Both the position numbers and the translations under genes were made by a program. Positions 44,117 to 57,830 of a stretch of 64,000 nucleotides of DNA are shown here, in pieces. This DNA is from Bugula neritina. Its lineage: Eukaryota; Bryozoa; Gymnolaemata; Cheilostomatida; Bugulidae. The stretch spans positions 4,339,929 through 4,403,928 of the forward strand of contig OZ037769.1 of the NCBI GenBank assembly GCA_964035545.1, written 5' to 3'. How positions within the stretch are numbered: the first letter of the stretch is position 1; every line of letters begins with the position of its first letter. Below the pieces are notes generated by a model, which did no database searches, was not told where the DNA came from, and saw only the letters and a list, made by a program, of their open reading frames with translations.

Positions 44117-47100
44117 CTACATAATAAACACAAAGCAATATTAGTCATAAACACTATTACTAATAATCTGAACAATAAAATATTTTCAAACTGCACATCA
44201 TGCATGCTTACAGCATGAATATGTTTACAAACCTACCCTGAGTCTGCAATGTAAAAAAATTAGTCACATGCAGTGGGAGATTATTCCTAAAGTCTACAAG
44301 TATTTTGAGCTAGAAATATCATATTAAGTAAAAAAGGGAACATAAATTAATTAAGATATAAAGATTAGCTGTACATGACATAATGGGATAAATTGATATA
44401 GTTTATATAGAAGATAGCGAGATTAAATATATTAATCATTATAATAAAAACTGGGTGTTTTGGTATTAAATGCAATAAAACTGGAGATGTTGCCACCCAC
44501 GGCTCTTAAATACAACAGAAAACATTAGTTTTGTTGGTGATTCCATAAACTTAGCCTACTGACCAATAGGAGGTGGTGGAGGGGGTTGGGTGCAGGCCCG
44601 TATAGCAGTCCAAGCTGGCTCCGAGTTGTTCCGCTGATTGAACTTGCATTCAGTTGCGATAATCGTGTTGTCGTATTGGCAGATTATGGATAGTGAAGTG
44701 CCCACAGTAAGCAAAGATGGAAGGGTGCTCAGTGGCATCCACCCGTCCCCGATCACAGGTTCAGGGCAGAACAGAACTAAGGTAAAAAAAATTAAATTTT
44801 TATTAAAAAAAAGTTTAAAAAACTTAATATTTTGCTTTACACAATTAATAACTGCTTTAGTTTTTAACTTAGTCTGAAAAAAAATTGTTGGCCACTAAAT
44901 TATTTCATTGAGAAATAATAACTTATGACCATCTATTTGGCAAACATACATCAAATGGTGTTGCTGTCTTTGGTCTTTAACTATTAGCCTGTAAACCCAT
45001 TCAATTTCTCAATTCCTTATGTTTTGACTCATTTTATTTCGTTAATTGTCATGGAGCTGAGGCCATTAACAACCTTTGTTACCATTAATTACTCTTATGC
45101 TTACAACCCAAACTAAATTTTTAGATTAGATCATGAAAAGTAAACACAACATTCCAACATCAATAAGTAAGGTGAATACAGATTTGGCAGTTACATCTCA
45201 GTGTTAGTGACAACATGTGCATAACAGATGTTAACTGATGAATAGAACAAATATATGAATAAAACCTATATTGCTAATCAATAGATAGCAAACAATAAAC
45301 AAACAATAACATAAGCAACTTTTAAACTTAGAGTAGACTAGTTAGCTTAGCTTATAATACTACTTCATTCCATTCTCTTAGAGACAGAAACGGTATAACT
45401 TTAGTTTACCTTTGCATTCAGTCAACTCCCATTGGCCTTTAGAGTTGCAAACAGCTGTTCCATTGAAAGGTTTTGTGCCTGGGCCACATGAATACTGAAA
45501 AGTGGTCTGGTAAGTTCGTACAGCAGGTATAGTATATGCAGCATTGGTTATATTTGGCATACCACATTCTACAACTAAAACACAATTAAAGTTGTTAATA
45601 AGTAGATCATTACCAAGTGGATACTTCATATATAGTATATACCATATATCAGCAAACTACAATATATTATAGTGGCGTGATTAGGGGCAAAAAGGTGAAT
45701 CTTATGTTTATAATAAGATGTTTTGTAGAAATCTGAAAGCTGATGAGGGAAAAGAATTGTTTTATATAAATGAAGTTGAGACAGGTTAGCCTAGCTGTCA
45801 AAAGTGGCTGACAACTCGATTGGCTAATTGCTGGTACTAATGTACTCACTGAATATGAATTTCAGTGACTGTTCTATTGTCATGCATAGTGTTAATTTGT
45901 AGAAGTTACTTACTTTTACAGTTGGGGAGGGTACCATCCCAAAAGCCACCCACCCCATCTTTTATGTTACATTTATATGTGGAACTACCACCCTCTAATC
46001 TGTAGCCTTCACTGCAGTTAAACGTGGCAGAAGATTCGTAATACAGTTCATTGGACAAGATAACCTGGCTGTTGGCTGGTAGAATGACCTCAGCACACGT
46101 GACACCTACAAATATCAATATTCCTGGAATCTGCGGCTAATCAAAACTCAATGATTAAGTTTTTATCACCAAACATACAGCCTACATAAATTGTCACCTG
46201 TACTGATCGATGTTCAGTTATATTAACAAATATTTTCTTTAAACGCATTTGTATTGGAGCTTTTGCCAACAGGAAAAGGTGACAGGTGCAAACAGCCCAA
46301 ACATTTCACTTTAAATTAAAAATAAACAGAGAGATTGACGGAAGAAGATAACTCACGTTTACAAGTGTAGTCCTCTGCCGGAACCTGCCAGCTCCAAGAT
46401 CCAGTTGCAACACTTCCGGCTGTATTCAATCGTTTACAAGTAGCAGACTTTTTTCGCACATGCCCAGACATCAGGTAGCCTTCATCACACGTCACTAAGC
46501 CGTTATACTGCGAATCGTATGAACTGAAGATGGCTGTGGATTCCAAAGTACCATGCGAGATTTGTGTATCCTCTGCCTCAGTAGAACACCCAAAAGCTGT
46601 GAAAAGATAATCAAATTTGTTTTGCAACGGTTTTCCAGCTGCTAAGTGTAGCATTGAGAAGACAATTCTTCTCACTTGATTTAAAAATAAAAAAGACATT
46701 GAATAATTCATTTCGTGGCAAATAGCTTTTGTGAATTTTGATTGCTTCAATTAAAAACACAAAATTATAAAAAAGTAACAGTTTTAAACACAGGAAGTTG
46801 TAGGAACAAAATGAGCTAAAGGACAGTTCAAAGGTTTTTTTTATTTGAGTGGTAAAAAATGCCGCTTTTAAAGCCTGCTGTATTGACAGGCACTCATTCT
46901 TCCTATCAATCCAAATTCAACTCAATTTTTTATACTAATAATTTAAAGGGGATAAGCAAAACTACACATATACAAAGAATACTGAATCACAATTAGTAGA
47001 CATCTTCTTGATCAGCACTCAACTTCTTATATCAGCCAATCAAAGCTTGTTTACCATCATTAGGAAAACCAATCCCGCACAGTTAAATGGGTTACTATAT

Positions 47101-48646
47101 TCTATTACAAACCCGAAACATCAATAGTAGCACCATCTTCAACATAGTCACTTCTGTACTCGATAGTCATCTCGTTTGTAACTGACTCGAATAACATACT
47201 CGAACTCATGTATACCCCGCATTTCCTGTCAGTCTTGGACACAGAGTCAGTGGCCGATGTGAATCGAACTTGTCTATTAGCAGCACATGGGGAGGCAGGC
47301 GTCTTCCCCAACTCAAAAACTATGCCAGCAGTGGCTATCATTAGTTGACCCTTTTTCGCACTGAGAGTTGACTTGCACACACCGACATCTCCGCTTAGTG
47401 TGCAGTTTGAAGAGGTCAATGGCATTCGAATCGTTTTTTGTTGAGCTTCGCTATCCACAAATATATTTTGATGCTCACAAAGAAATATCCAATCATCACA
47501 TTCTGCAAAAGTATAAACGCCAATGCATATTAGAGTGACACTAAAACATACTATATTGCCAGAATTTCAGCTACTCCATTCTAGTAAAAAGTGGCTATCA
47601 ACATATTTACATTCATCAGCTGACAGCTATACAATACATCAATCAACTGGCTTCAGTCTTGAATAACCTCCAAATGGACACAAAAATATATTACTATAAT
47701 TAAAAGCAGCTGACCTGGGCATTTTCTAATGGCAGGTTGCAGAAAGATTTCAAAATAATTACCATTCTGTTCATTCAATTATTAATTTATTGGCTACAAG
47801 GTATGCATAGGAGACATTTCTGGAATCAGCTATTGCTCAGTATATGCAAGTATCTAATAAATCACCTCTTTGTAGAGTATGCATGGCAGTAATTATGTAA
47901 TATGCTGTTCAAAATGTGCGCAATTGGAATTGTTGAAATAACACCAGATAATTTACACATGGGGTGATGAAGACTGACAATTAGGTGCTGTATGTTAGAT
48001 AATGATTGGATTGTATTGAATTAATGATTGCAGTGAGTAACCATAACATTGCTATTATTATAGTGATATGTTGTCCATATATGACATCTGGGATAAAGCA
48101 AGCTAATCTATTTGATAGTCAATAATCTAGAAACGGGCAACTTTAGATTTTTAGTCTACAGTTCTTTTATATACTAGCCAATATCATAGCGTACTTGGAA
48201 ACACTTTAATGTCTTATGAATTTACGCTGTGCAAATTTTGCTTTTGTTTGCAATCTAATTCTTATATAGACAATGCAATTTAGATTATTTTTGATTGTTT
48301 AAAAACACACATGGGGATTATACTAATTTCATATTTCAACTTTATTGTTGCCTGCTTCAAACGATCCACAAGGTGTTATGTTTTATGGGTACTCATTTTC
48401 AATTATTGTCATACATGTTGAACAGATATAAGTTTCAAGAAAAGGCCAGGCCTTTAATTTGCGGTCTAATTCGCAGAAATTGCACTTTACGATGGAAAAT
48501 TATGCACAGGCAGACATATCAATAAAATAACTAGTAACTGCATAAATGAATCATGAATCATATAACTTACGTGCACCCAATGTTACTGAGGCAGCGTTGA
48601 ACAGAGTGAAGAGGACAAGCTGGGACATCAAGTGCTTGCCTATCAT
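42374..48646 (-). CDS. Type I membrane protein: CUB-like domain plus four sushi domains
   Basis: Eight exons join to 633 residues: 48571-48646, 47113-47502, 46357-46596, 45914-46105, 45410-45568, 44564-44776, 43984-44116, 42374-42872. Residues 1-25 form a signal peptide (MIGKHLMSQLVLFTLFNAAS). Residues 26-155 are a six-cysteine CUB-like domain. Four sushi (CCP) domains follow, each in one phase 1-1 exon (156-235, 236-299, 300-352, 353-423), then a PPPPPP hinge. The membrane helix is IIGGIVAGIVFAVVVIILAC (about 443-466). A 166-residue tail rich in Ser, Asn and Lys includes YDSI, a possible YxxI sorting motif. N-glycosylation sequons occur in the ectodomain (NCT, NIT, NGT, NCS). Sushi proteins act in adhesion, complement-like recognition or receptor clustering; I cannot assign an ortholog. 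The ATG lies just after an acceptor-like AG (ATTACCAG), so a non-coding upstream exon is likely. Confidence 0.87.
43526..43541. repeat. Poly-C run in an intron of the sushi gene
   Basis: A run of about 15 C. Similar runs occur at about 28601-28612 and 35774-35789 in introns of the FYCO1-like gene. They are probably unstable and prone to sequencing error. Confidence 0.85.
44564..46596 (-). CDS. Four sushi (CCP) exons of the receptor
   Basis: Each exon has the four-cysteine CCP pattern. The first (46357-46596) has FGCSTEAED, LVTCDEGYLMSG, SATCKR, SWSWQVP and YTCK. The second (45914-46105) has VTCAEV, FNCSEGYRLEGG, YKCN, GFWDGTLPNCK. The third (45410-45568) has CGMPNI, YSCGPGTKPFNG, VCNSKGQWELTECK. 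The fourth (44564-44776) has FCPEP, IICQYD, TECKF, AWTAIRAC. The second and third are canonical; the fourth lacks the usual Gly-Tyr after the second Cys and is the most divergent. Confidence 0.87.
47113..47502 (-). CDS. CUB-like exon of the sushi receptor
   Basis: One phase 1-1 exon of 390 nt encodes 130 residues with six cysteines (QCDDWIFLCEH, SSNCTLS, GVCKS, SPCAAN, RKCGVY) and beta-rich sequence ending EMTIEYRSDYVEDG. The length, the late cysteine pair and the Y-x-S-D end suggest a CUB fold, but the start is unusual. It may be a different extracellular domain. Confidence 0.6.
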
Positions 48647-48794
48647 GTTTATAACCTGGTAATTATAAAACAATCAATTGTGTTATTAAATATTAATACA
48701 TGTATTCAATCAGCAGCATGTAATAGTGAAGGCAGCAGCTATGTTTAGTTAGAAAGAGGAGTGCTAAATGCTGCCATGCATGTAGCTACTATAT

Positions 48795-48925
48795 GATATG
48801 CTGTTATATATATGTTGCTATATATATGCTACTATATATACTGTCATATATATGTTGCTATATTTGCTACTATCTATGTTACTATATAAAATGCTACTAT
48901 ATAAAATCCTGCATATATGTTGCTA
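48795..48925. repeat. ATATGTTGCTAT-type minisatellite
   Basis: Degenerate tandem units such as TATATATGTTGCTATATATATG, with GTTGCTA and GCTACTA variants. Confidence 0.7.
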
Positions 48926-49224
48926 TATATTATAGTAACTTTTCTTTAAAGTTACTAAAGCTACTTGAAATGTACTATTTTATACTGCTGGCGTTTCTTT
49001 CTGAAATAATAAAAATCCATTGTTCACCAATAAAGGGATGTCATTTTTTCTGAAAAATAGTCTTTTTGGATATAGTGAAACAATACCATTATGTAAAAGT
49101 TGAGAAATATATTTCATATTTAAACCACTTTTTTTTCTTTGCTTAAGAACTTGAGCCAAAATTAGTATTGTTGCACTTTTATGTATATAAAACTTTAAAA
49201 ATTCTTGTGGGTCTATAGTTACCA

Positions 49225-49350
49225 TACCTGTGAGAACTTTAATGGAGAGGAGATTTTTGGCATACTACCAATTATGGACAATAACCAATGGCCTTTACTG
49301 GGATTTGAACTACTGAGCTTTGTGTTTACTAAGCCAGTGCTTTCTGATGT
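49225..49350 (-). mobile_element. tRNA-derived SINE, fragment
   Basis: On the minus strand, GGCTTAGTAAACAC, a weak B box (GTTCAAATCCC) and CCATTGGTTATTGTCC match the head and junction of copy 3; the rest is diverged. Confidence 0.6.
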
Positions 49351-50288
49351 ATGTAAAACCTTACTATTTTCATGATCAAAGATTTACTAAACTCCAATTG
49401 ATCTCTTTCTCAGTCCTTTAGTAAATTAACATAAGTTCATTCAACTGTTTTCTAGTTTATACCAAAAGGTATCCATTCAATTAATTAGATTGCGGTCAAA
49501 CTTATGCAATAAAAGTTGGTCAAAAGTCTATAATTTTCTAAGGCACCGCAAGTCAGAAAGGAAGAGGGAAATTTTGAGTATGTAAATAGACTTCTGAACC
49601 TTGAGGGTTTTGAAGTAGGCGTGTGAAGATATCAATGGAGGGAGTAGATATCATTGGAAAGTGCAGACCCGTAAAAAAGATGTTATTACTTGCATAACTT
49701 ACAAAGGTTTTGTAAGCAACACATCTTTATATCATCAATCCTTATAGCAATTAAATCGAAATTCAGGTTGCATTCAGTGTACTAATTCCATCAATTAAAC
49801 AGCATAACTTTCAAAAATATGTAGTATAAGATATAATATACATATTTTGTTTCAAAAATTATCACATCTGTGAAACACACTGGATGTACCAGAAATGAGT
49901 ACACATGTTGACCATTGAAAAAACAAACACACTTTAGTGAAAGGTTGAATTTATATGCCTTCTAATTCAACTCTTGGTATCAAAAGAGTTAAGGGGCAAA
50001 GCAGTGTGGCATACATTGAAACATTACAGATCTATTGAGTATACAGTCACAAATATTTATCTACCAATAGGTGTAAATAGCACAATACTGTTGCTATGAA
50101 TACCTCTAAATCTGTAGAGAATGAATGAGATGATTGCTAATCCCTAAAAACAAACAACCCCTAGCAGCTTCTTTTCAGAAAATAAAATTGAAAATTCAAA
50201 CAAAGACATTCCACAAGAAAGAGATCTCTATCAACAGAGAGTAAAGCAGTCTTGCACTTGAAATTAGTTGATACCTTCACCTAGAAAA

Positions 50289-50500
50289 AACTCACTAAAG
50301 TTTATAATCAATATCCCTGTGATAAACCCCTGATTAAGAAGATTTTTGTTAAATTAGGCTAAGGACTTATTTAGGTGAGGCGAAGGAAAAATTATGACTG
50401 GATGCTCTTCCTAACATCACCAATGATGTTTGGTCGGGTTCGAACCCATGACCTCGTGTTTACTAGGCAAACGTTCTAACCCCTTGACCACGGCTGCTCC
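50289..50500 (-). mobile_element. tRNA-derived SINE, copy 4
   Basis: On the minus strand, GTGGTCAAGGGGTTAGAACG, GGTTCGAACCC, TGATGTTAGGAAGAGCATCC and the CACAGGGATA tail are present in order; a nearly full-length copy. Confidence 0.87.
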
Positions 50501-53500
50501 CTGATACATTCACCTAGAAGCTTAATCAAACCAAATTTTCACTGAATTAAAACTTGTACTGTCTAAATAATACACTTTAATATAATTTAATGTGACCCAC
50601 CGAAATGAAAAAACCAGGCTTATTGTCACATTGGAGGTTTTCCTTAAGAATTGCTATAATTCATAGTCAATGCTTAAAACTATAACTTATGAAGTGTTCT
50701 TAAGGTTTCTTCACTTTAAGAAACAGAAAAGCTACCTGAAGCTAATTAGCTAGTTTAGACAAATCTTACAGCCTTCTACTGCATCTTTCTGCATGTGGCA
50801 GTTAAAATCTCAACGAAGAAATGATGAGTTACTATTGTCTTGAGTAATTGAAGGAAATCCACCAGCAGGAGCTATAGATGGTGCCATGTGTGGTGTCAAC
50901 TAGTAGCAGTTTGACATCGACACCACATAAACTGTTTTTGTTATTATTTTACTAGACTTTTTGTAGAAATATTTTGGGTGTATGTAGAAAAGTCTAGTGA
51001 CATCCGAAATGTCAAGTAAACTATAATAGTATGGGTTGTGGTTAATTACTGCTAAACATTATTATATAGACAATTACAGAACTACTAAAATGTAGTATGA
51101 AAAGTTGTAAGATTTTGAAAATCCCCTACTGATAAATTCCTTGCTCATAAATGATTATAATGTTTAATCGGACAAGACCAGTTTATTTCCAATGAATGGA
51201 ATAAAATATAATGTTTCCTTTATTGACTTAGATTTACAGCAGTTGAAGGGATTGTTTTAGATTTCTGTCCCTGTTGGATACAGGAATTCTAAAACTATTA
51301 AGCGAGCAAATGCTAAACTCCAAGCTACTCAACTTTTTCGTGTCAGTAGACACTAAGAGAGCACTTGCTTCCTAATGACAGTTACTATTTAGTGATGGTT
51401 ATGTTTGTTTTCTACCCAATACTCTACTTAATTTCCTATTCTTAAACTATTGGACACACTTTTAGTAATTAGGCTACTTATGGACCCAACAATTAGCTAG
51501 TAGTTTACACATAACAAATTTATGCTAATTCTAACAGCACAGACAAACTAAAATAATTACTTCTAAAGATCCAACTGCAGCCGTGTGTTCTCCTTTTCTA
51601 TTTTATTAGAAATTATGCAAAATACCAAAATTAGTTTTAAGCCAAGTACACCCTTTAGTTTAATTCAATATTTTCAATAACAGTGGCATATTGAATGCAT
51701 TGAAAGTTAAAGCTAACATACCAACAATAGCTGTAGCTAGAATTCTTCAAAGAATCAGCTAGTTAATAACTTTTAATTCTTTCTTGAAAGAAATGACTGC
51801 ACTTGTAAACATAAACTAACTAACCAGGTAGTTCAACAGTCGGTATTATTCACTGCTCACTGTGTTTCCATTGCTTCAAATGGTTTTTATTAGATTATTT
51901 GGGTATATTTGCATGGAATGAAACCACAACCATAAGTGAAAGTTGCAAAGCAAATCCATTCATTATAGGAGTGGAAGGATCTTATGTTTGTAAGGATGCC
52001 TTCTAAGCAATGGAACACAGGGGATGTAACAAAATCATCGTCAATTTGAACTCATTCAGTTGAATGTATAGGCTGATCGTGAAATTGCTTTTCTTTAGAA
52101 TAAAGTATTGTTGCATGGCAAGCCTATCAATTATGTATGCTTAATCGACAAGTTTTTACAAATTCCAATACATATTTTGCAGCATTCAGTCAATTCTCAT
52201 ATTACAAAGTAATAAGCATTTTGTATGTTTACCGAATTAAGTTAACAACCCAGTGCTTACTCTCGCTTAAGACCTGTGTTTAACTTGCTAACATATCAGT
52301 TTAATGGACAACAAAATTCCTTCAGCTCAAAAATTATCACAACTAAAGCTTACTTTAATCGTTGCCAGAGCTACTGAAAAGTTCAAATATAATGGTATGT
52401 GTATTTTTCTGTATACAACATTAAACAGTTCTGTACACAAAAGCAGAAGACCTTTTATAGAAAATAAGGCAATTAACAAAAATTGTCATACCTGTACGTG
52501 GTCATTGTGGATATCAAAATAGAGAAAGCGTAGATTTTAAACACTAAACAGCATCAGTGAGACTAAAGAAATTGAATTTTAGCTTGATAAGAGAACATTA
52601 TGTAAACACACGTGTAACAGCTGTTTACACTGTAGAGCTCCCCGCACCTTTCTTAGCATAGCCTAACCCTATATAATAACAGCAGTAAGAAAAGATGATA
52701 ACTTACTTCGGTATCCTAGCAAATAGCAATTAAAACGTACAACAGCCTGCACCATGTGCTACAAACGATCTATTCCGTAAGTCATTAAACTTTGAAAAGG
52801 GGAAGCAACTCAAAGCCAATACTACAGTCAACGCCTGCAGCACTTCTTTGCTGTGTTACAGTGATTTCCTGGCAATCGTTTATTCTGAATAATTATTACA
52901 AGGAACAAACCGATGAGCCAGTAATAAAATGATAAATAATGATATATGAACAAATAATTATTCATATTACGTAGTGATAAGACTGAATGATAAAGTTTTA
53001 TGGTGACTAACAAAGGTTTTATGATGAGGTAATACGAGTACTAACCTAGTACAAATAAATGAGTCAGATAGCTATGACACTTGAGAGAACTGAACAATAA
53101 AAGTTCATTGTTATTGAAAGGTCCAAGTTGTTTGTAAAAGTCAATCTGACAGACTGGCTGTGAACTTTGGTTTTTGACTTTTTGCTGACTATATAATATA
53201 AAATTTGACTCAATAATGTAATACTCAAACGTACAAAATAGAGCACAGTAGGCTACCGCCAAATTGCATTTTATTTATTGAACTCAACATAAATCGTAAT
53301 CACCATCAGCTTGATTTTTAAAAGCAAATAAAAAATAATTATTTACAGGAAGCTATTTTTTATAACATAAAATATGTACAAACTTTTGAGTAGCTATTGC
53401 CCTATGACTTATATATAGCAACTACTTTTCCGGGGTCAAAGTTCAAACTGTCGGTAAAAACTGAACCGCAGTCACATTTCTTATTATTCACTATGCAGAT

Positions 53501-56500
53501 TATGCAAGACTATAACTGACTTTAGACCTAGTTAGTTTGTTACTATGTTTCCTAATTTCCAGTTGCTTATAAGGTTCCCAAGTCATCAACTTTTATACTA
53601 CAAGTTGATTAATAGCTTTTATACACATTCAAGTAATATAATAATAGCCATAGTAATGCTTATCACAAGAATATTGGTAATGTTCAATAATTAGCTATAA
53701 TAAAAGTTATTGCACTTATAGCGTTCTCAAGATTACCTATTAGCCAATTCACACAGAAAATTCGGTCAGCTGTTCACCTTTCTTAATTACGTTTTGACTG
53801 CATAGTTATTGCCCCAGCTCCGTAAAGATTTCTTAGTTAGAAACCAATATGACATTTCCAATCTCATTTTAAGTTATCATACCAAACAATGAATCAGATA
53901 GATTATACTGAAACTTAGTCAAGCTAAGTTTAAGCCTGACTGGATTTCATTGTGCTGGATCAGATTTCCTTTTTCAACAACCATTTGATGAAATTGATTT
54001 AACTCTAATCAATGTCTTTGTCAATGAGCATTGAGCTATATGGGTGTAGCACCAGAAGGAGTTCGATAAAGCGCAGTTTTTATAGGTAATCTATGCTATG
54101 CATTTCTAATCAAAGTTTACATGAATATTAAATTGGCTCAAGATTTTTAAAGAACTCTTTCACTGACATCTAGAGAAGAAAGCCTGAAAGTGCATAAAAG
54201 GAAGGATATGCAAATAGGCTGAAAAGGCTGTAGAGAAACGTACTGAAGTAGCCCTTGAATTGGAGCTGTTTTTATTAGCTCTCATGTTTACTTCATGGTA
54301 AAAAATATTGACAATTCAAAGTCAGATTGCTTGAAAGTTCAAAGTTGATACAAATAGGAACCGAATGTGTATCATTCACTTGTAAACATTTCTTAAAAAG
54401 TTGTTTTCTAGCTGACTATTAGCTTAGATCTGCTAATAAAGTTGTTATTGCATAACCAGGAAACTGCTGCTTTTGAAATAAAAAGTTACTGTCAAATCTC
54501 AAACTCACCATAAGCAAGCACACAAGCCAAAAACACAAAATTAAACACAAAAATGCATTTCTTTCAGCTCAATGTGATTTAAATGCTTTCATAGCATTTA
54601 ATTAGTATACCCCTCACTTTGATAATACGATTCAACTTAAATTTACTCGAAGGCTCGCCAAATCTAATACATTTTAGCAATGTAAAGAAATAATAGCTTA
54701 TAGGAGTTAAAATTTTATTCACGGGCACCTATCGCAACCTATTTCTTGCAAAAATGTATCTTCTGTTTAATGCTAGATCTAAACAATAATACTATCTGAA
54801 AATATAATAAACACAATTAGGTAAATTAGTACACTCCTATATCAATATTGCAATAAGCATTTAAGTTCTGCTAAAATTTTGTATATATGCATTTGTATAC
54901 ATTGTTATTTGTACTAAAATTTATAGATTTCCTTGATTAATATATCAAAAAACATGTAAAGCGAAAACAAAAGTTTACATGCTCTTTTGAATATACATGC
55001 ATAAAACACAATAAATTCACAGCTGATTGAAAACAGCAATTTACTTTTCATTGATTTTGCATTTGATTTCTTATTAAAAAACCAATCAAAGAGCAAATAT
55101 GCATAATTGGCATGTGTTCACTAAAATAGAAAAAGCCAATTTTGGTTTTGTAAAACAGCATCCAGTTATAAGGGTTGCTTAATTTACTGATGCATCAGTG
55201 AAAGTAAATAAAGACACTAATCAATATATTAAATTCAACATTACTTTGTGTTTTACATTAGGACTGTTGGTAATTTAAATTTTTTATAGTAATTTATAAA
55301 TTACTTTGATAATAGACTTTGTTCACTTACTTCATTATACTTACTTAAATACAGTTATGGGCATATCAGCTAAGTAAAACATAATTAGATCAGCACAATA
55401 AACTAAACTGCGCCAGCTCACAGCCAAGTTTCGACCTACAGCCTATGTACATCATAGCACAAAGAATAAACTAAATTGTAAACTAAAAGAAGATTTTTCT
55501 TTATCTTTTCTTGCATATGGCTTCTAATATTATAAGTTTGTAGAATATATTTTCAAGACCTAAACTAGCACGTTGATAGTACATTAACTTGCAACAACTT
55601 TATTAAGCTGGTCGTACTAAACAAAATGTTGAGTGTTTTAACAAAATAGGTAACTAAAACAAAAGTAAAGCTACAAACCTGTTCACCCACACATGCACAA
55701 GTTAGCTTGAATATTAAAGCTTGCATGCAATAAAATCTAGGCAAGCTGTGATACAGTATTCTGAATGTTCGCCAACCGTTTACCCTCTGGAGACCCACAA
55801 ACAATATTAACTTATCTACTCTCTCCCAAGTTTACATCAACACGTTATACCCTTGTCTTGTCTATACAATATTCTACGCAGTGTTAAATCCATGCATAGG
55901 ATATCACTGCGTTTCTATTGCTTCACATTATGTGAATGGATTTTTCATTTGATGAGAAATTAAGGAGTGGGTTTTTTATTGGACCTACCACTTTATCTAA
56001 GACTCAACTACACATTGATTACTACAATCAATGCACTTCCAGAGTTACCACTCCTACGTATAGTAGGCTGTGTCAATGTATTTACAGATTTGCTAATTAA
56101 TTGGCTTGGGCTTGTTTGAACATTGGATGAAACTCAATGAAAGAAAGAGTAACAGAATGGCAATCCGAAACAAGTGCCTCAAATTTGCAACTACATGTAA
56201 TTTACCTATGGTCGCATGTCATAACCCTGACATGACACGCAAGTGCTTCACAAGACTGTGCAAACTAAATCCTAGCCGAAAGTTATTATCCTCTAAGATA
56301 TCGATATTTTGCTGTTCCAACACTGCTATTTGCATTTGATTACAATTCAAATCTTTTGAACAATAATTTAAGCTAAAAGACAAGCTTACAATTCAAATAA
56401 TTACCTGGTCATTATATTTAATCTGTCTGTTTGGCTCACATTCACGCATGCATACTTCACTTCTGCTACTTAAATGAAAGCCACAGCTATTACTTTACAT

Positions 56501-57652
56501 ACAAACAAGTGTAACTCTAAAGCCTATGATATTATAGTTTTAATTTGATAGTGCGAAGTTAATATTACTAGGCAAACTGCATTATAGTTTAGGATGGGAG
56601 AAACTATATATCAGTACCATATGCATAATAAATATATAAAATATACCTATATATTTCTACGTAAATTCATACGAGATCAGTTCAAATTCAATTAATTAGC
56701 AATGCAAACCTCTATCATACTCCGTAAGTTTATTTAATTTGCTTACAATACACCCATGCACTGCACTGAATTTATTGTATTTCATCACATTCTAATTTTT
56801 TTATTATAATACTTAATTCACAGCTCTTAAATATGATTCCAAAAGTTTCTGACCCAACGTGAGAAAAAGAAGTTTACAAATTTTTATCCTTTTCAATCCA
56901 CACCTGTACAATGATGAATCAATAGAAATGTAATTGATTATGATAATAGAATAAAAGATTTAACAGTATAATATGCAGGTATATACATAATGTATGGACA
57001 TAGACAATAGATCTACCTGTATGCTTCTATTGTTTAGCGCACATAATTATAGCTAATGAACTACTCCTTGTATGCAATCCAATAAACTTCTCATCAGCAA
57101 AATAATGAAATAATCGAATATATAATACCTTATTTTTGTGCACCAATTAACAGGACTTGTTTTATTTGTCACAAGTTGTTTATTGGCAAAGTACAAGAAC
57201 TCTATTCAAAATTATTATAATTACTATAACAGAAATCGAAGGAATATCAAATTAAATAATACAATTTGTAGTTATAAATATTATTAATTGAGCCTGATGC
57301 ATAATTTAATCAAGTTATGGTTGTTCATATGCATGCAACATCTTCTCACCATTTTAATCAAATATCAGTTTAACGCAAATAGAAATGTGACATGCTATGT
57401 GGTTGATTCCATAGAGCTCTCACAAGCAGCCTCTACTAAAAGACTCCTTTCTAGATGAAGAGATCAGTTGTATTACTATCTTCTAGAAAGTTCTCGTTGC
57501 TAAGGTTACACAAACTACTGTAGTGCTTGGACAGCAAAATATTAAGATATTGCTCTGGAGCTTTTTATAGCACTAATTCTAATTAAATGGCCATATGCAG
57601 ATGTTAGGACTTTAGGGATCACAGTTTTGGCGTTTATAGCTGGTTTCTTATT

Positions 57653-57830
57653 TATTAAAACTCACGAAAATTCAAAATCCCTATCCCTGCAAGAACCCTT
57701 GGTGGAAAAGGTGTAGGACTTATTCATATGTGACACAGGAGCAGTTATGACTTGCAGGATGTTCTCCTAACCCTAAACCCTAAATGTCGTGTTTACAAAA
57801 TCAGTGGTCTAACGCCTAGAGCACAACAGC
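57653..57830 (-). mobile_element. tRNA-derived SINE, copy 5 (diverged)
   Basis: Minus strand: GACCACTGATTTTG-like head remnant, GTTAGGAGAACATCCTG body and CAGGGATAGGG tail. The B box is replaced by TAGGGTTTAGGGTTAGG, a short telomere-like run. Confidence 0.7.

Noticed and set aside
44228-44238. Seven-nucleotide micro-exon ACTCAGG between the fourth sushi and membrane exons
   Set aside because: It has AG and GT borders, but including it shifts the frame into a stop within the membrane exon; direct joining keeps the frame.
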